Below, one piece after another: positions 1 through 8,099 of a stretch of 45,311 nucleotides of DNA; the stretch's first letter is position 1; each line of letters opens with the position of its first letter. The stretch is from an uncultured Phycisphaerales bacterium (GTDB lineage: Bacteria; Planctomycetota; Phycisphaerae; WQYP01). Under the pieces are notes generated by a model. The model saw only the letters and a program-made list of their open reading frames with translations, was not told the origin of the DNA and did not search any database. The DNA lies in NCBI GenBank assembly GCA_903845195.1, contig CAIMWO010000058.1:1-45311 (forward strand), in the 5' to 3' direction. A program made the position numbers and the translations under genes.

Positions 1-177
1 CGACCGTGGCGACATCCAGCTCCGCGAGCGTGCAATTCTCCGCATGAGGTTGTGGCGGCCTCCGTGCCATGCACAGAGTTCACCATATTCTTCACGATTG
101 CGCAAGTGTATAACGCGGAAAACTTTTGGCAGATGCTCTAATTTACGTCGTGTCGTCGTGGTTCGATTCTTGCCCGT
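1..177. other. Left edge, no firm gene
   Basis: I see no firm gene here. On the minus strand a frame opens at ATG 70 (starting MARRPPQPHAENC) and runs off the window without a stop. It has GC-rich third positions and could be the first codons of the gene after aroA, but there is no clear ribosome binding site. A second, out-of-frame ATG lies at about 85. A TATA-like hexamer on the minus strand near 108-113 could be a promoter for such a gene. The tRNA-like string at 160-175 does not fold as a T-arm. Confidence 0.25.
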
Positions 178-1521
178 TCATTCAGCCAGCCGCTTCAAAT
201 CCTCAAAATACTCCGGATAAGTCTTCCCCGTGCACTCCGGATTCTCAATCCTCACCCCCTTGGCCCGCAGACCCGCCACCGCAAACGCCATCGCCATCCG
301 GTGATCATCATACGTCGCAATACTTGCCGGCCGCAGCACGTTCCCCGGTGGGGGGGTAATGCTGATCCAGTCCTTCCCCGTCTCCACCCCCGCCCCCAGC
401 TTCTTCAACTCCGTCTCCAGCGCCGCCAGCCGATCCGTCTCCTTCACCCGCAGATTCCACACATTCCGCACCACCGTCTGGCCTTCTGCAAACAGCGCCA
501 CCACCGCCAGCGTCTGCACCATGTCCGGAATGTGATTCATATCCAGCTCAATCCCCCGCAACTTCCCATCCGCCGGCGCCGCCACCGTCACAAAATCCTT
601 CCCGAACACCAGCGTCGCCCCCATCGCGTGCAGCACATCCGCAAACGCCACATCCCCCTGCAGCGAACCTTTGCCCAATCCCTCGATCGTCACGCTCGAC
701 CCTGCACAAATCGCCCCCGCCGCCAAAAAATAACTCGCATTGCTCGCATCCGGCTCAATCGCATACTCCCGCGCCTTGTACCGTCCACCCGCCACCTGGA
801 TCACCTTCGATTTCACCCCTGCCGCGCCATGCCCCTCCGCCGGCACGCACTGATCGTGCACCTGCACGCCCGCGCCTCCCACCCCAAACTGCTCCATCAT
901 CCGCAGCGTCATGTTCACGTACGGCTCGCTCGTCACCGGCCCCGCCAACTGCACGCTCACCGTCTCCCGCGCATACGGCGAAGCCATCAGCACCGCCGAG
1001 ATGTACTGCGAACTCTTCGCATCCTCAAATCGGCACCCGCCTCCCGCCAGTCCCGCCGCATGGATTACCACCGGCGGAAATCCCGCCCCCATCGCATAGT
1101 CAATCGTCGCCCCCAGCGCCCGCAACTGATCCACCAACTGATCGATCGGTCGCTGCCGCATCCGCGCCACGCCGTCCAGCTCAAACTCCCCCTGCCCCGC
1201 CGCCAGCATCGCCGTCAGAAACCGGATCGTCGTCCCGGAATTCCCGCACGTGATCGCCGCCCGCTGACTCGGAATCCGCTCCCCGCATCCGGCAATCCGC
1301 ACCGTCTTGCCCGCCTCATCCACGCTCATCACATATCCCAGCCCCTCCAGCGCCCGGATCATCTGCCAAGTATCATCCGCAAACAGCACCCCGCTCAGCG
1401 TCGATTCCCCCTCCGCTAGCGCACCCAGCACCAGCGCCCGGTTCGTAATCGACTTGCTCCCCGGCACACGCACGCCCTTCCGGAACGGCCGCCCCACAGG
1501 TTGAATCTCAATCGCGTCCAT
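178..1521 (-). CDS. aroA: 3-phosphoshikimate 1-carboxyvinyltransferase (EPSP synthase)
   Basis: This enzyme transfers the enolpyruvyl group of PEP to shikimate 3-phosphate, the sixth step of the cytoplasmic shikimate pathway. The 447-residue product has the family hallmarks. The phosphate-binding GSKSITNRA is at residues 21-29 (Lys23), GNSGTTIR at 93-100, the late YDDHRMAMAFAVAGL holds the catalytic-domain DDHR, and KTYPEYF is near the end. Length is normal for the family. The frame stays open 47 codons further upstream, but ATG 1521 is chosen because GGGAG lies 4 nt before it and homology begins at residue 1. The gene follows the HEAT-like gene on the same strand but is separated from it by a strong terminator. 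pheA, another aromatic pathway gene, lies 16 kb away and is not linked. The plus strand is extremely C-rich here, so the mRNA is G-rich. Confidence 0.96.
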   Translation of the reverse strand: MDAIEIQPVGRPFRKGVRVPGSKSITNRALVLGALAEGESTLSGVLFADDTWQMIRALEGLGYVMSVDEAGKTVRIAGCGERIPSQRAAITCGNSGTTIRFLTAMLAAGQGEFELDGVARMRQRPIDQLVDQLRALGATIDYAMGAGFPPVVIHAAGLAGGGCRFEDAKSSQYISAVLMASPYARETVSVQLAGPVTSEPYVNMTLRMMEQFGVGGAGVQVHDQCVPAEGHGAAGVKSKVIQVAGGRYKAREYAIEPDASNASYFLAAGAICAGSSVTIEGLGKGSLQGDVAFADVLHAMGATLVFGKDFVTVAAPADGKLRGIELDMNHIPDMVQTLAVVALFAEGQTVVRNVWNLRVKETDRLAALETELKKLGAGVETGKDWISITPPPGNVLRPASIATYDDHRMAMAFAVAGLRAKGVRIENPECTGKTYPEYFEDLKRLAE

Positions 1522-1620
1522 ACGCTCCCAATGTCCTCTTCCACACGAAAACCCTCCCCATTCGCCGCCCAGCATACCCGAAACCCGACGCCCGCTCTCC
1601 GTCACCTCACCTCCCGCGCG

Positions 1621-1655
1621 CAACAAAAAAGGCAGAAGCCCCGCTCCTGCCTTTA
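1621..1655 (-). terminator. Intrinsic terminator of the HEAT-like gene
   Basis: Read on the minus strand, a hairpin (GGCAGgAGC, a GGG loop, GCTtCTGCC) at 1631-1651 is followed by a run of six T (1625-1630). It lies about 25 nt after the stop of the gene ending at 1675 and just upstream of aroA, so the two genes are probably separate transcription units. Confidence 0.8.
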
Positions 1656-1674
1656 TCGTCATGCGCTATCGCCA

Positions 1675-2682
1675 TCACTTGTTCGACTTGATCGCCGGTG
1701 GCAGTGCCACTTTCGGGAACGACTTCTGCAGATCCCCCGGCACATTCGGCGAACCCGCCAGGTCGTTCACCATCAGATACAACTGATCGATCTCCATCGA
1801 TTCCTTCGGCACTTCCCGGAACCCAAACGTCGGCTTCAACTCCACCTTCGCGATTTCCGCGCCCATCGCCGCGCCCGACTTCATCAACAGCACCAGCGCC
1901 GCATGATCCGCCGCCGGCACCGGTCCATCATTCGTCGTCTTGGCCAACTCGTGCTGCGCCGCCAGGCTCATCAGATGCCCCATCGCCGTCAGCGCCGCCA
2001 ACTCCACTTTTTCATTCAGCTTCTTGCCTGAAACCAGTTCTTTCAGTTTGTCGATCCCCGCCGTCGCCGTGGCCAGCATCGTCGTATCCGGCGCCGCGTC
2101 CACCCACTTCTCCGACAGCGAACTCAACCCTTCCGCCAGCGCCGCCGTGTCTTCCGCCGACACCAGCGCCTTAATGATCTGCATCTGTATGATGATGCTC
2201 GTCTCCACCTTCATTTGCTTGTTCAACGCCGCCACCGCATTCCCCAGCGTCCCACCGCCCACATCCCTCACTCGCGGCATGATCCCGTCCGCCCCCAACC
2301 CCTTCACCGCCCAGTACCGTACCGCCGGGTTCGCATTGCCTACCGCACGCTCCAGCGTCGCGTCCGTATCCAGCGCCTTCAATTCCACGATCGCCATCAT
2401 CGCATTGATCGCCGTGCTCTGCTTCTTGCTCGCAAGCAGCGGCTCCATCGCCTCGCACACGGCCTTCGCGTAGTCATTTAGCGCTGCAACTTCCAACCCC
2501 TTGGCCCCCTTCACAATGTCATCCTTGATGCTCGGCGCCTGCTCCGGCTTCAGCGTTTCCAAATCATGCGCGGCCTGCGCCAGGTTCACCCCGACCGCTG
2601 ACGCCGGAAGCGCCTGTGCTCCCACCGCCATCCCAGCCGCCATCAGCATCACCGCCGCTATCCACCGCCGCCGAAATTGCAT
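1675..2682 (-). CDS. Secreted alpha-helical HEAT-like protein, function unknown
   Basis: I do not recognise a named family. The 335-residue product starts with a signal peptide: basic MQFRRRW, a hydrophobic stretch rich in Ala, Met and Val to about residue 22, then a likely cut after an Ala-rich segment ending ALPASA. The rest is predicted helical and Ala/Leu-rich. A segment around ERAVGNANPAVRYWAVKGLG reads like one HEAT or Armadillo repeat. I chose ATG 2682 because GGAG sits 7 nt upstream; the frame could also open at ATG 2697 or TTG 2700. It is probably periplasmic or cell-surface. The gene is monocistronic, bounded by a terminator downstream and a divergent phosphatase upstream. Other secreted HEAT-type proteins occur at 7500 and 39463. 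Confidence 0.8.
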   Translation of the reverse strand: MQFRRRWIAAVMLMAAGMAVGAQALPASAVGVNLAQAAHDLETLKPEQAPSIKDDIVKGAKGLEVAALNDYAKAVCEAMEPLLASKKQSTAINAMMAIVELKALDTDATLERAVGNANPAVRYWAVKGLGADGIMPRVRDVGGGTLGNAVAALNKQMKVETSIIIQMQIIKALVSAEDTAALAEGLSSLSEKWVDAAPDTTMLATATAGIDKLKELVSGKKLNEKVELAALTAMGHLMSLAAQHELAKTTNDGPVPAADHAALVLLMKSGAAMGAEIAKVELKPTFGFREVPKESMEIDQLYLMVNDLAGSPNVPGDLQKSFPKVALPPAIKSNK

Positions 2683-2863
2683 CGATCTGCTCCACATCAA
2701 AGATTATGGAAATGTTTATCACATCAGGAGCTACGCACCAACATCATAGGATATTCGCGCGCCCGAACCGTATCACGCGCCTCGTGCACTGTCAAGACAA
2801 TCCCCCACAGGACGCACCTCCCATTCCTTCCCGCCTCGTGCTCAACTTTCCGCCCCCTCCCCG

Positions 2864-2876
2864 TATAATCCTCCCA
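2864..2876 (+). promoter_or_regulatory. -10 box placed for a leaderless transcript
   Basis: A perfect TATAAT at 2864-2869 is followed by CCTCCC and then the ATG of the phosphatase at 2876. Transcription from this box would start about at the A of the ATG. There is no Shine-Dalgarno sequence before the ATG. The -35 region (CTCAAC at 2841-2846) is weak. Confidence 0.6.
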
Positions 2877-3883
2877 TGGCCAGCACCTTCGTAATCGGTG
2901 ATATTCACGGGCATCTCGTCGCTCTCGACGCGATCCTCGCCTCTTTTTCCCTCCGCAAATCCGACACCGTCATCACCCTCGGCGATTACATCGACCGCGG
3001 CCCCGACTCCGCCGGCGTCGTCTCCCGCCTCGTCGATCTCCAATCCCGCTGCCGACTTGTCCCCCTCCTCGGCAACCACGAGGAACTCCTCCTCAACGCC
3101 CGCACCGATCCCCGCTTCATGCGCGGCTGGATCCGCAACGGCGGCCGCGAAGCCCTCGAATCCTATGCCGGCGAAAACGCCACCCTCGACGATATCCCCA
3201 TCGACCACTGGCTCTTCTTCGAACATACCTGCCTCCCTTACTACGAAAACGATACCCACCTCTTCGTCCACGCCTCCGCTGATCCCACCCTCACCCTTGA
3301 CCAGCAAACCCCCTACACCCTCCGCTGGCAACGCTTCAACGATCCCGCTCCCCACCGCTTCGGTAAAATCCTCATCTGCGGCCACACCCCACAACGCTCC
3401 GGACTCCCGCGCAACATCGGCCACGCCGTCTGCCTCGACACCGGCATCCATGCCGGCCGCTACCTCACCTGCCTCCACCTCGAGTCCGGCCACATCATCC
3501 AGTCCGACCCCGCCGGCAAAACCCGCGAGTCCCGCCTCGCCGATCACCTCACCACGCCCAAGCCCCCCCCGGCACACAGGAACCTGAACCATGCTTCAAT
3601 TCGACGATCTGCAGTCGCCAAAAATCGCGGTAATGAGCGCGGACGGCATCCACTCATCCCCCACCAGCCCCACCCACATACGCCTCGAACGCGCCCCCAA
3701 CCAGCTCGCCATCTTCGTCGCCTCGCCCGCGCAGCCCCTCTCCCGCGTCGTCCTCCGCTGGCCCCACCAATTCCCCTCCTCCGCCCTCTATCTCGGCGAC
3801 CACTGGGAACGCGGCTACGGCGACCTCCAATGGCGCCACCTCCAACCCCAGCGCGTCCTCCCCTGGTACTTCCTCGCTCATGA
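2876..3883 (+). CDS. PPP-family Ser/Thr phosphatase or Ap4A hydrolase-like metallophosphoesterase, 3' end probably frameshifted
   Basis: This is a metal-dependent phosphoesterase of the bacterial PPP group (PrpA/PrpB, ApaH relatives). All metal-binding motifs are present: GDIHGH at 8-13, GDYIDRG at 36-42, GNHE at 66-69, VHA at 131-133, CGHTP at 169-172 and DTG at 188-190. Homology ends near residue 230. As written, the frame continues to residue 335 as Arg/Pro-rich, low-complexity sequence overlapping the start of the next gene by 293 bp. If the 8-C run at 3563-3570 had seven C, translation would stop at TGA 3585-3587. That gives a 236-residue protein of normal family length ending 3 nt before the glycosidase ATG. 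I take the long tail to be an artefact or a frameshift. The start appears leaderless. The substrate cannot be told from sequence. Confidence 0.85.
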   Translation: MASTFVIGDIHGHLVALDAILASFSLRKSDTVITLGDYIDRGPDSAGVVSRLVDLQSRCRLVPLLGNHEELLLNARTDPRFMRGWIRNGGREALESYAGENATLDDIPIDHWLFFEHTCLPYYENDTHLFVHASADPTLTLDQQTPYTLRWQRFNDPAPHRFGKILICGHTPQRSGLPRNIGHAVCLDTGIHAGRYLTCLHLESGHIIQSDPAGKTRESRLADHLTTPKPPPAHRNLNHASIRRSAVAKNRGNERGRHPLIPHQPHPHTPRTRPQPARHLRRLARAAPLPRRPPLAPPIPLLRPLSRRPLGTRLRRPPMAPPPTPARPPLVLPRS

Positions 3884-5177
3884 CCCCGCCCGCGCCGAAA
3901 CCGTCGGCCTCGGCGTCAAAGTCCAACCCAATGCCCTCTGCTTCTGGACCGTCGACGACCAAGGCATCTCCCTCTGGCTCGATCTACGCAACGGCACCGG
4001 CTCCGTCGACCTCGGCACGCGCGAACTCCACGCCGCCACCGTCGTCTCCACCCGCGGACGGCCCGGCGAATCCCCCTTCTCCGTCGCTCGCCGGTTCTGC
4101 CAAATCATGTGCCCTAACCCCCGCCTCCCCCGCGCTCCCGTCGCCGGAAATAACAATTGGTACTACGCCTACGGCGAAGGCTTCGAGGCCCAAACCATCC
4201 AGCGCGACGCCGCCTTCCTCGCCGAACTCGCCGGCTCTCATCCCAATCGACCCTTCTGCACCATCGATGCCGGCTGGTCCCCCGGCAGCGTCTGCCCCGG
4301 CGGACCCTGGACCGCCGGCCGCCCAGACACCTTCCCCGATATGCCCGCCCTCGCCGCACGCATCAAAGCCCTTGGCGTACGCCCCGGCATCTGGATCCGG
4401 CCCACCGCCCTCACCACCGTCGACAATCCCGCACGCCTCCGCCCCGGCTACACCGGCGGCGAAACCGAATCTCCCCTCGATCTTTCCCTCCCCGAAAATC
4501 TCGCCTGCATCGCCGATGACATCGCCCGGCTCCGCCACTGGGGTTACGAACTCATCAAACACGATTTCTCCACCTATGACGCCTTCGGCCAGTGGGGCTT
4601 CCAAATGGGCGCCAGCCCCGGCCGCGGCCAATGGCGCTACCGCGACACCTCCCTCACCAATGCCGAAATCATCCTCCGCCTCTACCGCACCCTCCGCGAC
4701 GCCGCCTCCGACGCCTACCTCCTCGGCTGCAACACCATCGGCCACCTCGGCGCGGGGCTCTTCGAAATCCAACGCACCGGCGACGACACCTCCGGCCGCG
4801 TCTGGGAACGCACCCGCCGCATGGGCGTCAACACCCTCGCTTTCCGCCTTCCCCAACACAACACCTTCTTCGCCGCCGATGCCGACTGCACACCCCACAC
4901 CGAAAAAACCCCCTGGGATAAAAATCGCCAATGGCTCGACCTCGTCGCCCGCTCCGGCAGCCCGCTCTTCATCTCCGTCGATCCCACCCTCGCCACCGGC
5001 GAAATCCGCATCGCCTTCAAAGACGCCCTCCAACTCGCCCTCTCCGGCGGCGAGCCCGGCGGCATCGAACCCCTCGACTGGCTCACCAACACCTGCCCCA
5101 ACACCTGGCGCCTCGGCTCCCGCACCGCCCACTACTCTTGGACCGAACCCCTCGGCCCCTCCCCCCTCGACTGCTAA
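3591..5177 (+). CDS. Alpha-galactosidase-like glycoside hydrolase (clan GH-D, GH27/GH36-like)
   Basis: The 528-residue product has a beta-rich N-terminal domain (about 1-180) and a TIM-barrel hydrolase domain (about 185-480). NNWYYAYGE at 188-196 and FCTIDAGW at 222-229 fit the first barrel strands. YELIKHDFS around residue 325 holds the K-x-D nucleophile motif (Lys323, Asp325). QRTGDDTSGR at 394-403 supplies the likely acid/base Asp (398 or 399). The enzyme likely cleaves alpha-galactosides or a related alpha-linked sugar by a retaining mechanism. No signal peptide is seen, so it is probably cytoplasmic. An AGGA ribosome site lies 9 nt before ATG 3591. It sits directly behind the phosphatase, probably co-transcribed. 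Exact substrate is unknown. Confidence 0.82.
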   Translation: MLQFDDLQSPKIAVMSADGIHSSPTSPTHIRLERAPNQLAIFVASPAQPLSRVVLRWPHQFPSSALYLGDHWERGYGDLQWRHLQPQRVLPWYFLAHDPARAETVGLGVKVQPNALCFWTVDDQGISLWLDLRNGTGSVDLGTRELHAATVVSTRGRPGESPFSVARRFCQIMCPNPRLPRAPVAGNNNWYYAYGEGFEAQTIQRDAAFLAELAGSHPNRPFCTIDAGWSPGSVCPGGPWTAGRPDTFPDMPALAARIKALGVRPGIWIRPTALTTVDNPARLRPGYTGGETESPLDLSLPENLACIADDIARLRHWGYELIKHDFSTYDAFGQWGFQMGASPGRGQWRYRDTSLTNAEIILRLYRTLRDAASDAYLLGCNTIGHLGAGLFEIQRTGDDTSGRVWERTRRMGVNTLAFRLPQHNTFFAADADCTPHTEKTPWDKNRQWLDLVARSGSPLFISVDPTLATGEIRIAFKDALQLALSGGEPGGIEPLDWLTNTCPNTWRLGSRTAHYSWTEPLGPSPLDC

Positions 5178-5215
5178 CAACATATCTAACTGAATACACC
5201 CACCATGCCCTTGCG

Positions 5216-5274
5216 TCATTGGTCATTGGTCATTGCGTCATTGGCCATTGCGTCATTGGCCCTAGCGTCATTAG
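5216..5274. repeat. Heptamer tandem repeat (TCATTGG type)
   Basis: Seven-base units follow one another: TCATTGG twice, TCATTGC, then three pairs separated by single G bases (TCATTGG CCATTGC, TCATTGG CCCTAGC, TCATTAG). The result is a 7-bp period with a 15-bp higher-order period. It fills the gap between the glycosidase and the next gene. See the heptamer finding for the other sites. Confidence 0.85.
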
Positions 5275-5324
5275 AATTTAATACGTCACTCGAATTTCGT
5301 CGTAGCTTTCTCCAGGAGTCCACC

Positions 5325-6029
5325 ATGCACCTCATCCACCCCACCAGCCTCGCCGCCACCCTCGACGCCTTCAACGCCGCTCACTTTGCAAACCGCACCA
5401 TCCCCCTCACCGACCGCAAAGAACTCGCCGCCTTCCTCGCCTCGCGCATCGAAACCCACGGCTCCTACGCCGGCATGCCCGCCCCTACCCCGCATGATTT
5501 CGAGCACAAAGTCCGCCTCTTCACGGGCGAAAAACTCTCCTCCCACGCCTGCATCGCCCACGTCCTCGGCGAAGAAGCCTGCCGCACACTCCTCCTCCTC
5601 AACGTCCGCGCCAAATCCGTCCGCGAACCCCTCGCCCGCGCCACCCGCGGCATCGCCTCGCGCGTCGCCAACGACGATCGCCACTACCGCCAACCCTCCG
5701 GCCGCTACTGCTGCGCCCAATGCTCCGTCGGCCTCTGGCGCCACCTCCTCGCCGGCGGACTCGACCACCAGCAAGACCGCCTCCGTCACGGCATCTCCAC
5801 CCTCACCTCCCGCCGCACCCCCGACGGCCGCTGGAAAACCTACCCCTTCTACTACACCCTCCTGGCCCTCCTCGACATGCCCCTGGCCGAAGCCCAAACC
5901 GAACTCGAATACGTCGCCCCCGCCTGCGCCCGCCTCCTCTCCCGCAACCTCCGCGGCACCTCCCCCTACCCCACCCGCCGCCGCGCCCTCCTCGAGCGCG
6001 TCCTCGCCCGCTGCCCCCTCCCTAACTAA
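5325..6029 (+). CDS. Hypothetical protein with a CCxxC motif, perhaps alpha/alpha-barrel fold
   Basis: I do not recognise a family. The 234-residue product has no signal peptide or membrane segment. It contains GRYCCAQCSVGLWRHL (a CCxxC cluster that could bind metal) and then DGRWKTYPFYYTLLALLDMP. The latter resembles a terpene-cyclase or prenyltransferase-type alpha/alpha repeat. Arg and His are frequent. ATG 5325 is chosen because CAGGAG lies 6 nt upstream; the frame continues 40 codons further up, but that part is encoded by the heptamer repeat array. It is the third gene of a plus-strand cluster with the phosphatase and glycosidase, though 147 bp separate it from the latter. Function unknown. 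Confidence 0.7.
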   Translation: MHLIHPTSLAATLDAFNAAHFANRTIPLTDRKELAAFLASRIETHGSYAGMPAPTPHDFEHKVRLFTGEKLSSHACIAHVLGEEACRTLLLLNVRAKSVREPLARATRGIASRVANDDRHYRQPSGRYCCAQCSVGLWRHLLAGGLDHQQDRLRHGISTLTSRRTPDGRWKTYPFYYTLLALLDMPLAEAQTELEYVAPACARLLSRNLRGTSPYPTRRRALLERVLARCPLPN

Positions 6030-6049
6030 AGCCCGCCGACGCCGGGTGC

Positions 6050-6084
6050 CATGGTCTTGGCACAATCTCGGTGCCAAGACCATG
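6050..6084. repeat. Perfect 14-bp inverted repeat, REP-like
   Basis: CATGGTCTTGGCAC (6050-6063), a 7-nt loop, and its exact reverse complement (6071-6084) form a strong hairpin 21 nt after the preceding stop. There is no T-run, so it is not a classic terminator. The GGTGCCA..TTGGCAC wording looks like a REP-type extragenic palindrome. Confidence 0.75.
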
Positions 6085-6184
6085 CCAACGGAATCCGCAC
6101 CATCGCCCCCACACTCATTCCTCTATCTCGCCACACATGAACCTGCCCACCGACCCGCGGATTCAATTCCGTTCGATCGTCCAA

Positions 6185-6208
6185 GCCCAGGGATTGCAAT
6201 CCTTGGGC
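6185..6208. repeat. 24-bp palindrome around ATTGCAAT
   Basis: GCCCAGGGATTG is followed at once by CAATCCTTGGGC. The halves are reverse complements except for one position that could form a G-U pair in RNA. It lies 75 bp before the membrane protein gene at 6283 and close to the hairpin at 6050, so 6030-6282 is a repeat-rich spacer. Confidence 0.7.
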
Positions 6209-6233
6209 CCCGCTTGCCACGTCGCGGTCCTCC

Positions 6234-6249
6234 CCCTCGCCCACTACAC
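6234..6249. repeat. 16-bp direct repeat, copy 1
   Basis: CCCTCGCCCACTACAC occurs here, 34 bp before a start codon, and again at 8879-8894. After the second copy similar spaced elements follow (CTCCC, then AAGGAA), as if the whole upstream region had been duplicated. Confidence 0.7.
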
Positions 6250-6282
6250 ATTCTCCCGCCGCAGCCAATAGAATAAGGAATC

Positions 6283-7215
6283 ATGAATACGCCTCCTATC
6301 ATAAAGCCCCCCGGGCCCAAGAAGCCAATGGCCTGGATCACAGGCGGCCTGGCCCTTTCGGCATCCACCATCGTCTCCTACGCACTGGCCGCATTGTGTG
6401 TGCTTCTTTTCCTCGCCGGATGCCTCGTGGCGGGCTTCGGCACCGCGCACGGAATCAAGGCGCTTCAGGCCGCGGGCATTGTCATGGCGATCGCATCCAT
6501 GATCTGGGGCACAGTGTTCGTTTGGGCCGCCATCGCGCTCTCCGTGGCGCAGGTCGGCAGCCTCGCCATGAACGCCGTCGCGCTTCGCCAATTGAATAAA
6601 TCCGATACCCCGGCCGCCCCGCGCTCACGCGCCCTGGCAATCATCGGCATCGTCCTGAGCGTTTTCATAATGACACTTTTCGGATCGGTGTGGGTCGCCT
6701 TTCGTGCCCAGCAAGACGCCAGGCATCACGAGATTGACTCCGACTACATCGTCCGCGTTGCACTGGCCGTCACCCAGTACCAATCGCATGGCGCACGCCA
6801 AGGCGCCTTCCCGCCGGCCCTTTCCGCCGCTGAGATTCAGCAGGTAAACCCCGAACTCTTTGAAATGATCATCAGGATGCCCTCGGGAACCACCCGTCAT
6901 CGCCTGATACCCTATGGCGCCCAGGAATACGATTGGCCTGCGTACGCCGCCGCCGTCGACGACGCCTGCGATTACCGCTACGTCGGCGCGGACCTGACCC
7001 ACTCTCGTGCCCTCTTCAGCGTCGCCCCGCGCATCATCATCCTCTACAACAAAATTCCCTACGACGGCGGCCGCACCGTCGCCTTCGCCAACGGCACGCA
7101 GCGTTTCGTCCCCAACGCCGACCTCCCCAGCCTCTTCGCCGACGCCTCCGCCGCCCGCGCCACCCTGGGCCTGCCCCCCATCCTCCTCGACGCCCCACCC
7201 CCGCCTCCTCGATAG
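6283..7215 (+). CDS. Multi-pass membrane protein with C-terminal pseudopilin-like domain
   Basis: The 310-residue product begins with a Pro-rich cytoplasmic tail, then two long hydrophobic segments (about 20-55 and 63-98) separated by a short loop. A third segment (about 115-137) starts an extracytoplasmic C-terminal domain. That domain has FPPALSAAEIQQ, YRYVGADL and DGGRTVAFANGTQRFV. These match the pattern of planctomycete type II pseudopilin-like (GspG/DUF1559-type) C-termini, where a G-G-R-x-V-x-F-x-[DN]-G string is common. The tail is Pro-rich (ending APPPPPR). The start ATG 6283 has AAGGAA upstream. It may be a surface protein using a pilin-like fold rather than a pilus subunit, since it lacks a prepilin leader. 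Function unknown. Confidence 0.75.
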   Translation: MNTPPIIKPPGPKKPMAWITGGLALSASTIVSYALAALCVLLFLAGCLVAGFGTAHGIKALQAAGIVMAIASMIWGTVFVWAAIALSVAQVGSLAMNAVALRQLNKSDTPAAPRSRALAIIGIVLSVFIMTLFGSVWVAFRAQQDARHHEIDSDYIVRVALAVTQYQSHGARQGAFPPALSAAEIQQVNPELFEMIIRMPSGTTRHRLIPYGAQEYDWPAYAAAVDDACDYRYVGADLTHSRALFSVAPRIIILYNKIPYDGGRTVAFANGTQRFVPNADLPSLFADASAARATLGLPPILLDAPPPPPR

Positions 7216-7499
7216 TCGCACCGATCAGCCTTCACAAAGGTAGCTCACCCCTCCGACGCGTCAATCAACATCCCACCCCTCGGCCCCAACGGGGCCCACG
7301 TCAATAGCCCGGGGTGACCAACGGGAACCCCGGGAGAAGAGCAATAAGCCCTGCCCAGCCCCAACGGGGTGATCGACCCTGTAACGAAGCATCCCGCCCG
7401 CCCCTCCCATCTGGATTGTGTACTCCCAAACCCGTGGCTAGACTTCGCTCATCTCATCGGAAATCTCTTTTACGTTCACCAGATGAGGAGTCGAATCAA
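7216..7499. repeat. Palindrome cluster of CCCCAACGGGG type
   Basis: Three GC-rich palindromes fall in 90 bp: GGCCCC-AAC-GGGGCC (7282-7296), CCCGGGGT with ACCCCGGG 11 nt later (7308-7334), and CCCC-AAC-GGGG (7359-7369). The spacer has no convincing gene. A reading frame through it joins the next gene but begins in this repeat and lacks a ribosome site. The cluster looks like a dispersed repeat of a kind I associate with planctomycete genomes. Confidence 0.65.
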
Positions 7500-8099
7500 A
7501 TGAGAGCATCAATTGCATCAGGGGTTTTGGCAGTCGGCATACTACTATGTACGCTTGTAGTGGCTGATGAAAAAGTAGTATCAACCTCAATTGCGCCTGA
7601 TTTTGCCGCTCTTGATGATAAGGCGGCTTCTGATGCAGCAAACAAACTCATCGCTGATCGCCGCACTCTGGAGCAGAACCTAACGACTCAACTCGATGCC
7701 GTGAAAACGCCAGACAATCGCAAAGTGCTGTTGATTTATACCCTCGGCAAACTCCGGTCACGTTGGGCCGTGGCATCTTTGATAAAGGTCATAGATTTTA
7801 AGGCACCATTCATGGATCCAAAGTTTGATGTTGCTCGCTGGGGATCGCACCCCGCAGTAGACGCCTTGGCTGGGATTGGTGATCCAGCGGTGATTGGAAT
7901 CGTTGATACACTATCAACAGAGAAAGACGACGCCCGAGTACGCTTGATGGTGATGGTGATTTATCGAGTTGAAGGCGCAAAACCAGGTCAGGCGCGGCTT
8001 GAAACCGCTTTGGCCAAGGCCCACGATGACACGGCAAAGCAGAATCTACAGAATGCTTTGTCAGCCTATCGCGAATTGGCAGTGAAGTTTGACAAGTGA
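7500..8099 (+). CDS. Small secreted protein, HEAT-like, low GC
   Basis: The 199-residue product opens with a signal peptide (MRASIASGVLAVGILLCTLVVA, cut before DEK). Two stretches, RKVLLIYTLGKLRSRWAVASL and HPAVDALAGIGDPAVIGIVDTL, read like HEAT repeats (a PBS-lyase-type helical scaffold). No catalytic residues are evident. ATG 7500 is chosen because GAGGAG lies upstream and the signal peptide starts there. GC content is clearly lower than in the flanking genes and codons such as GTA, TTG and CAA are frequent. This suggests recent acquisition or weak selection. It forms a pair with the equally AT-richer gene at 8195, 95 bp downstream. Function unknown. Confidence 0.78.
   Translation: MRASIASGVLAVGILLCTLVVADEKVVSTSIAPDFAALDDKAASDAANKLIADRRTLEQNLTTQLDAVKTPDNRKVLLIYTLGKLRSRWAVASLIKVIDFKAPFMDPKFDVARWGSHPAVDALAGIGDPAVIGIVDTLSTEKDDARVRLMVMVIYRVEGAKPGQARLETALAKAHDDTAKQNLQNALSAYRELAVKFDK

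Noticed and set aside
155..177. tRNA T-arm-like string GGTTCGATTC
   Set aside because: The flanking bases do not pair as a 5-bp T-stem and there is no acceptor or anticodon stem upstream.
301..1419. Long Arg/His/Pro-rich frame opposite aroA
   Set aside because: It is a shadow of a GC-rich gene: no domain, biased composition and no ribosome site.
3880..5193. Ser/Pro/Ala-rich frames over the glycosidase
   Set aside because: They are alternative frames of a C-rich gene with clear glycosidase homology.
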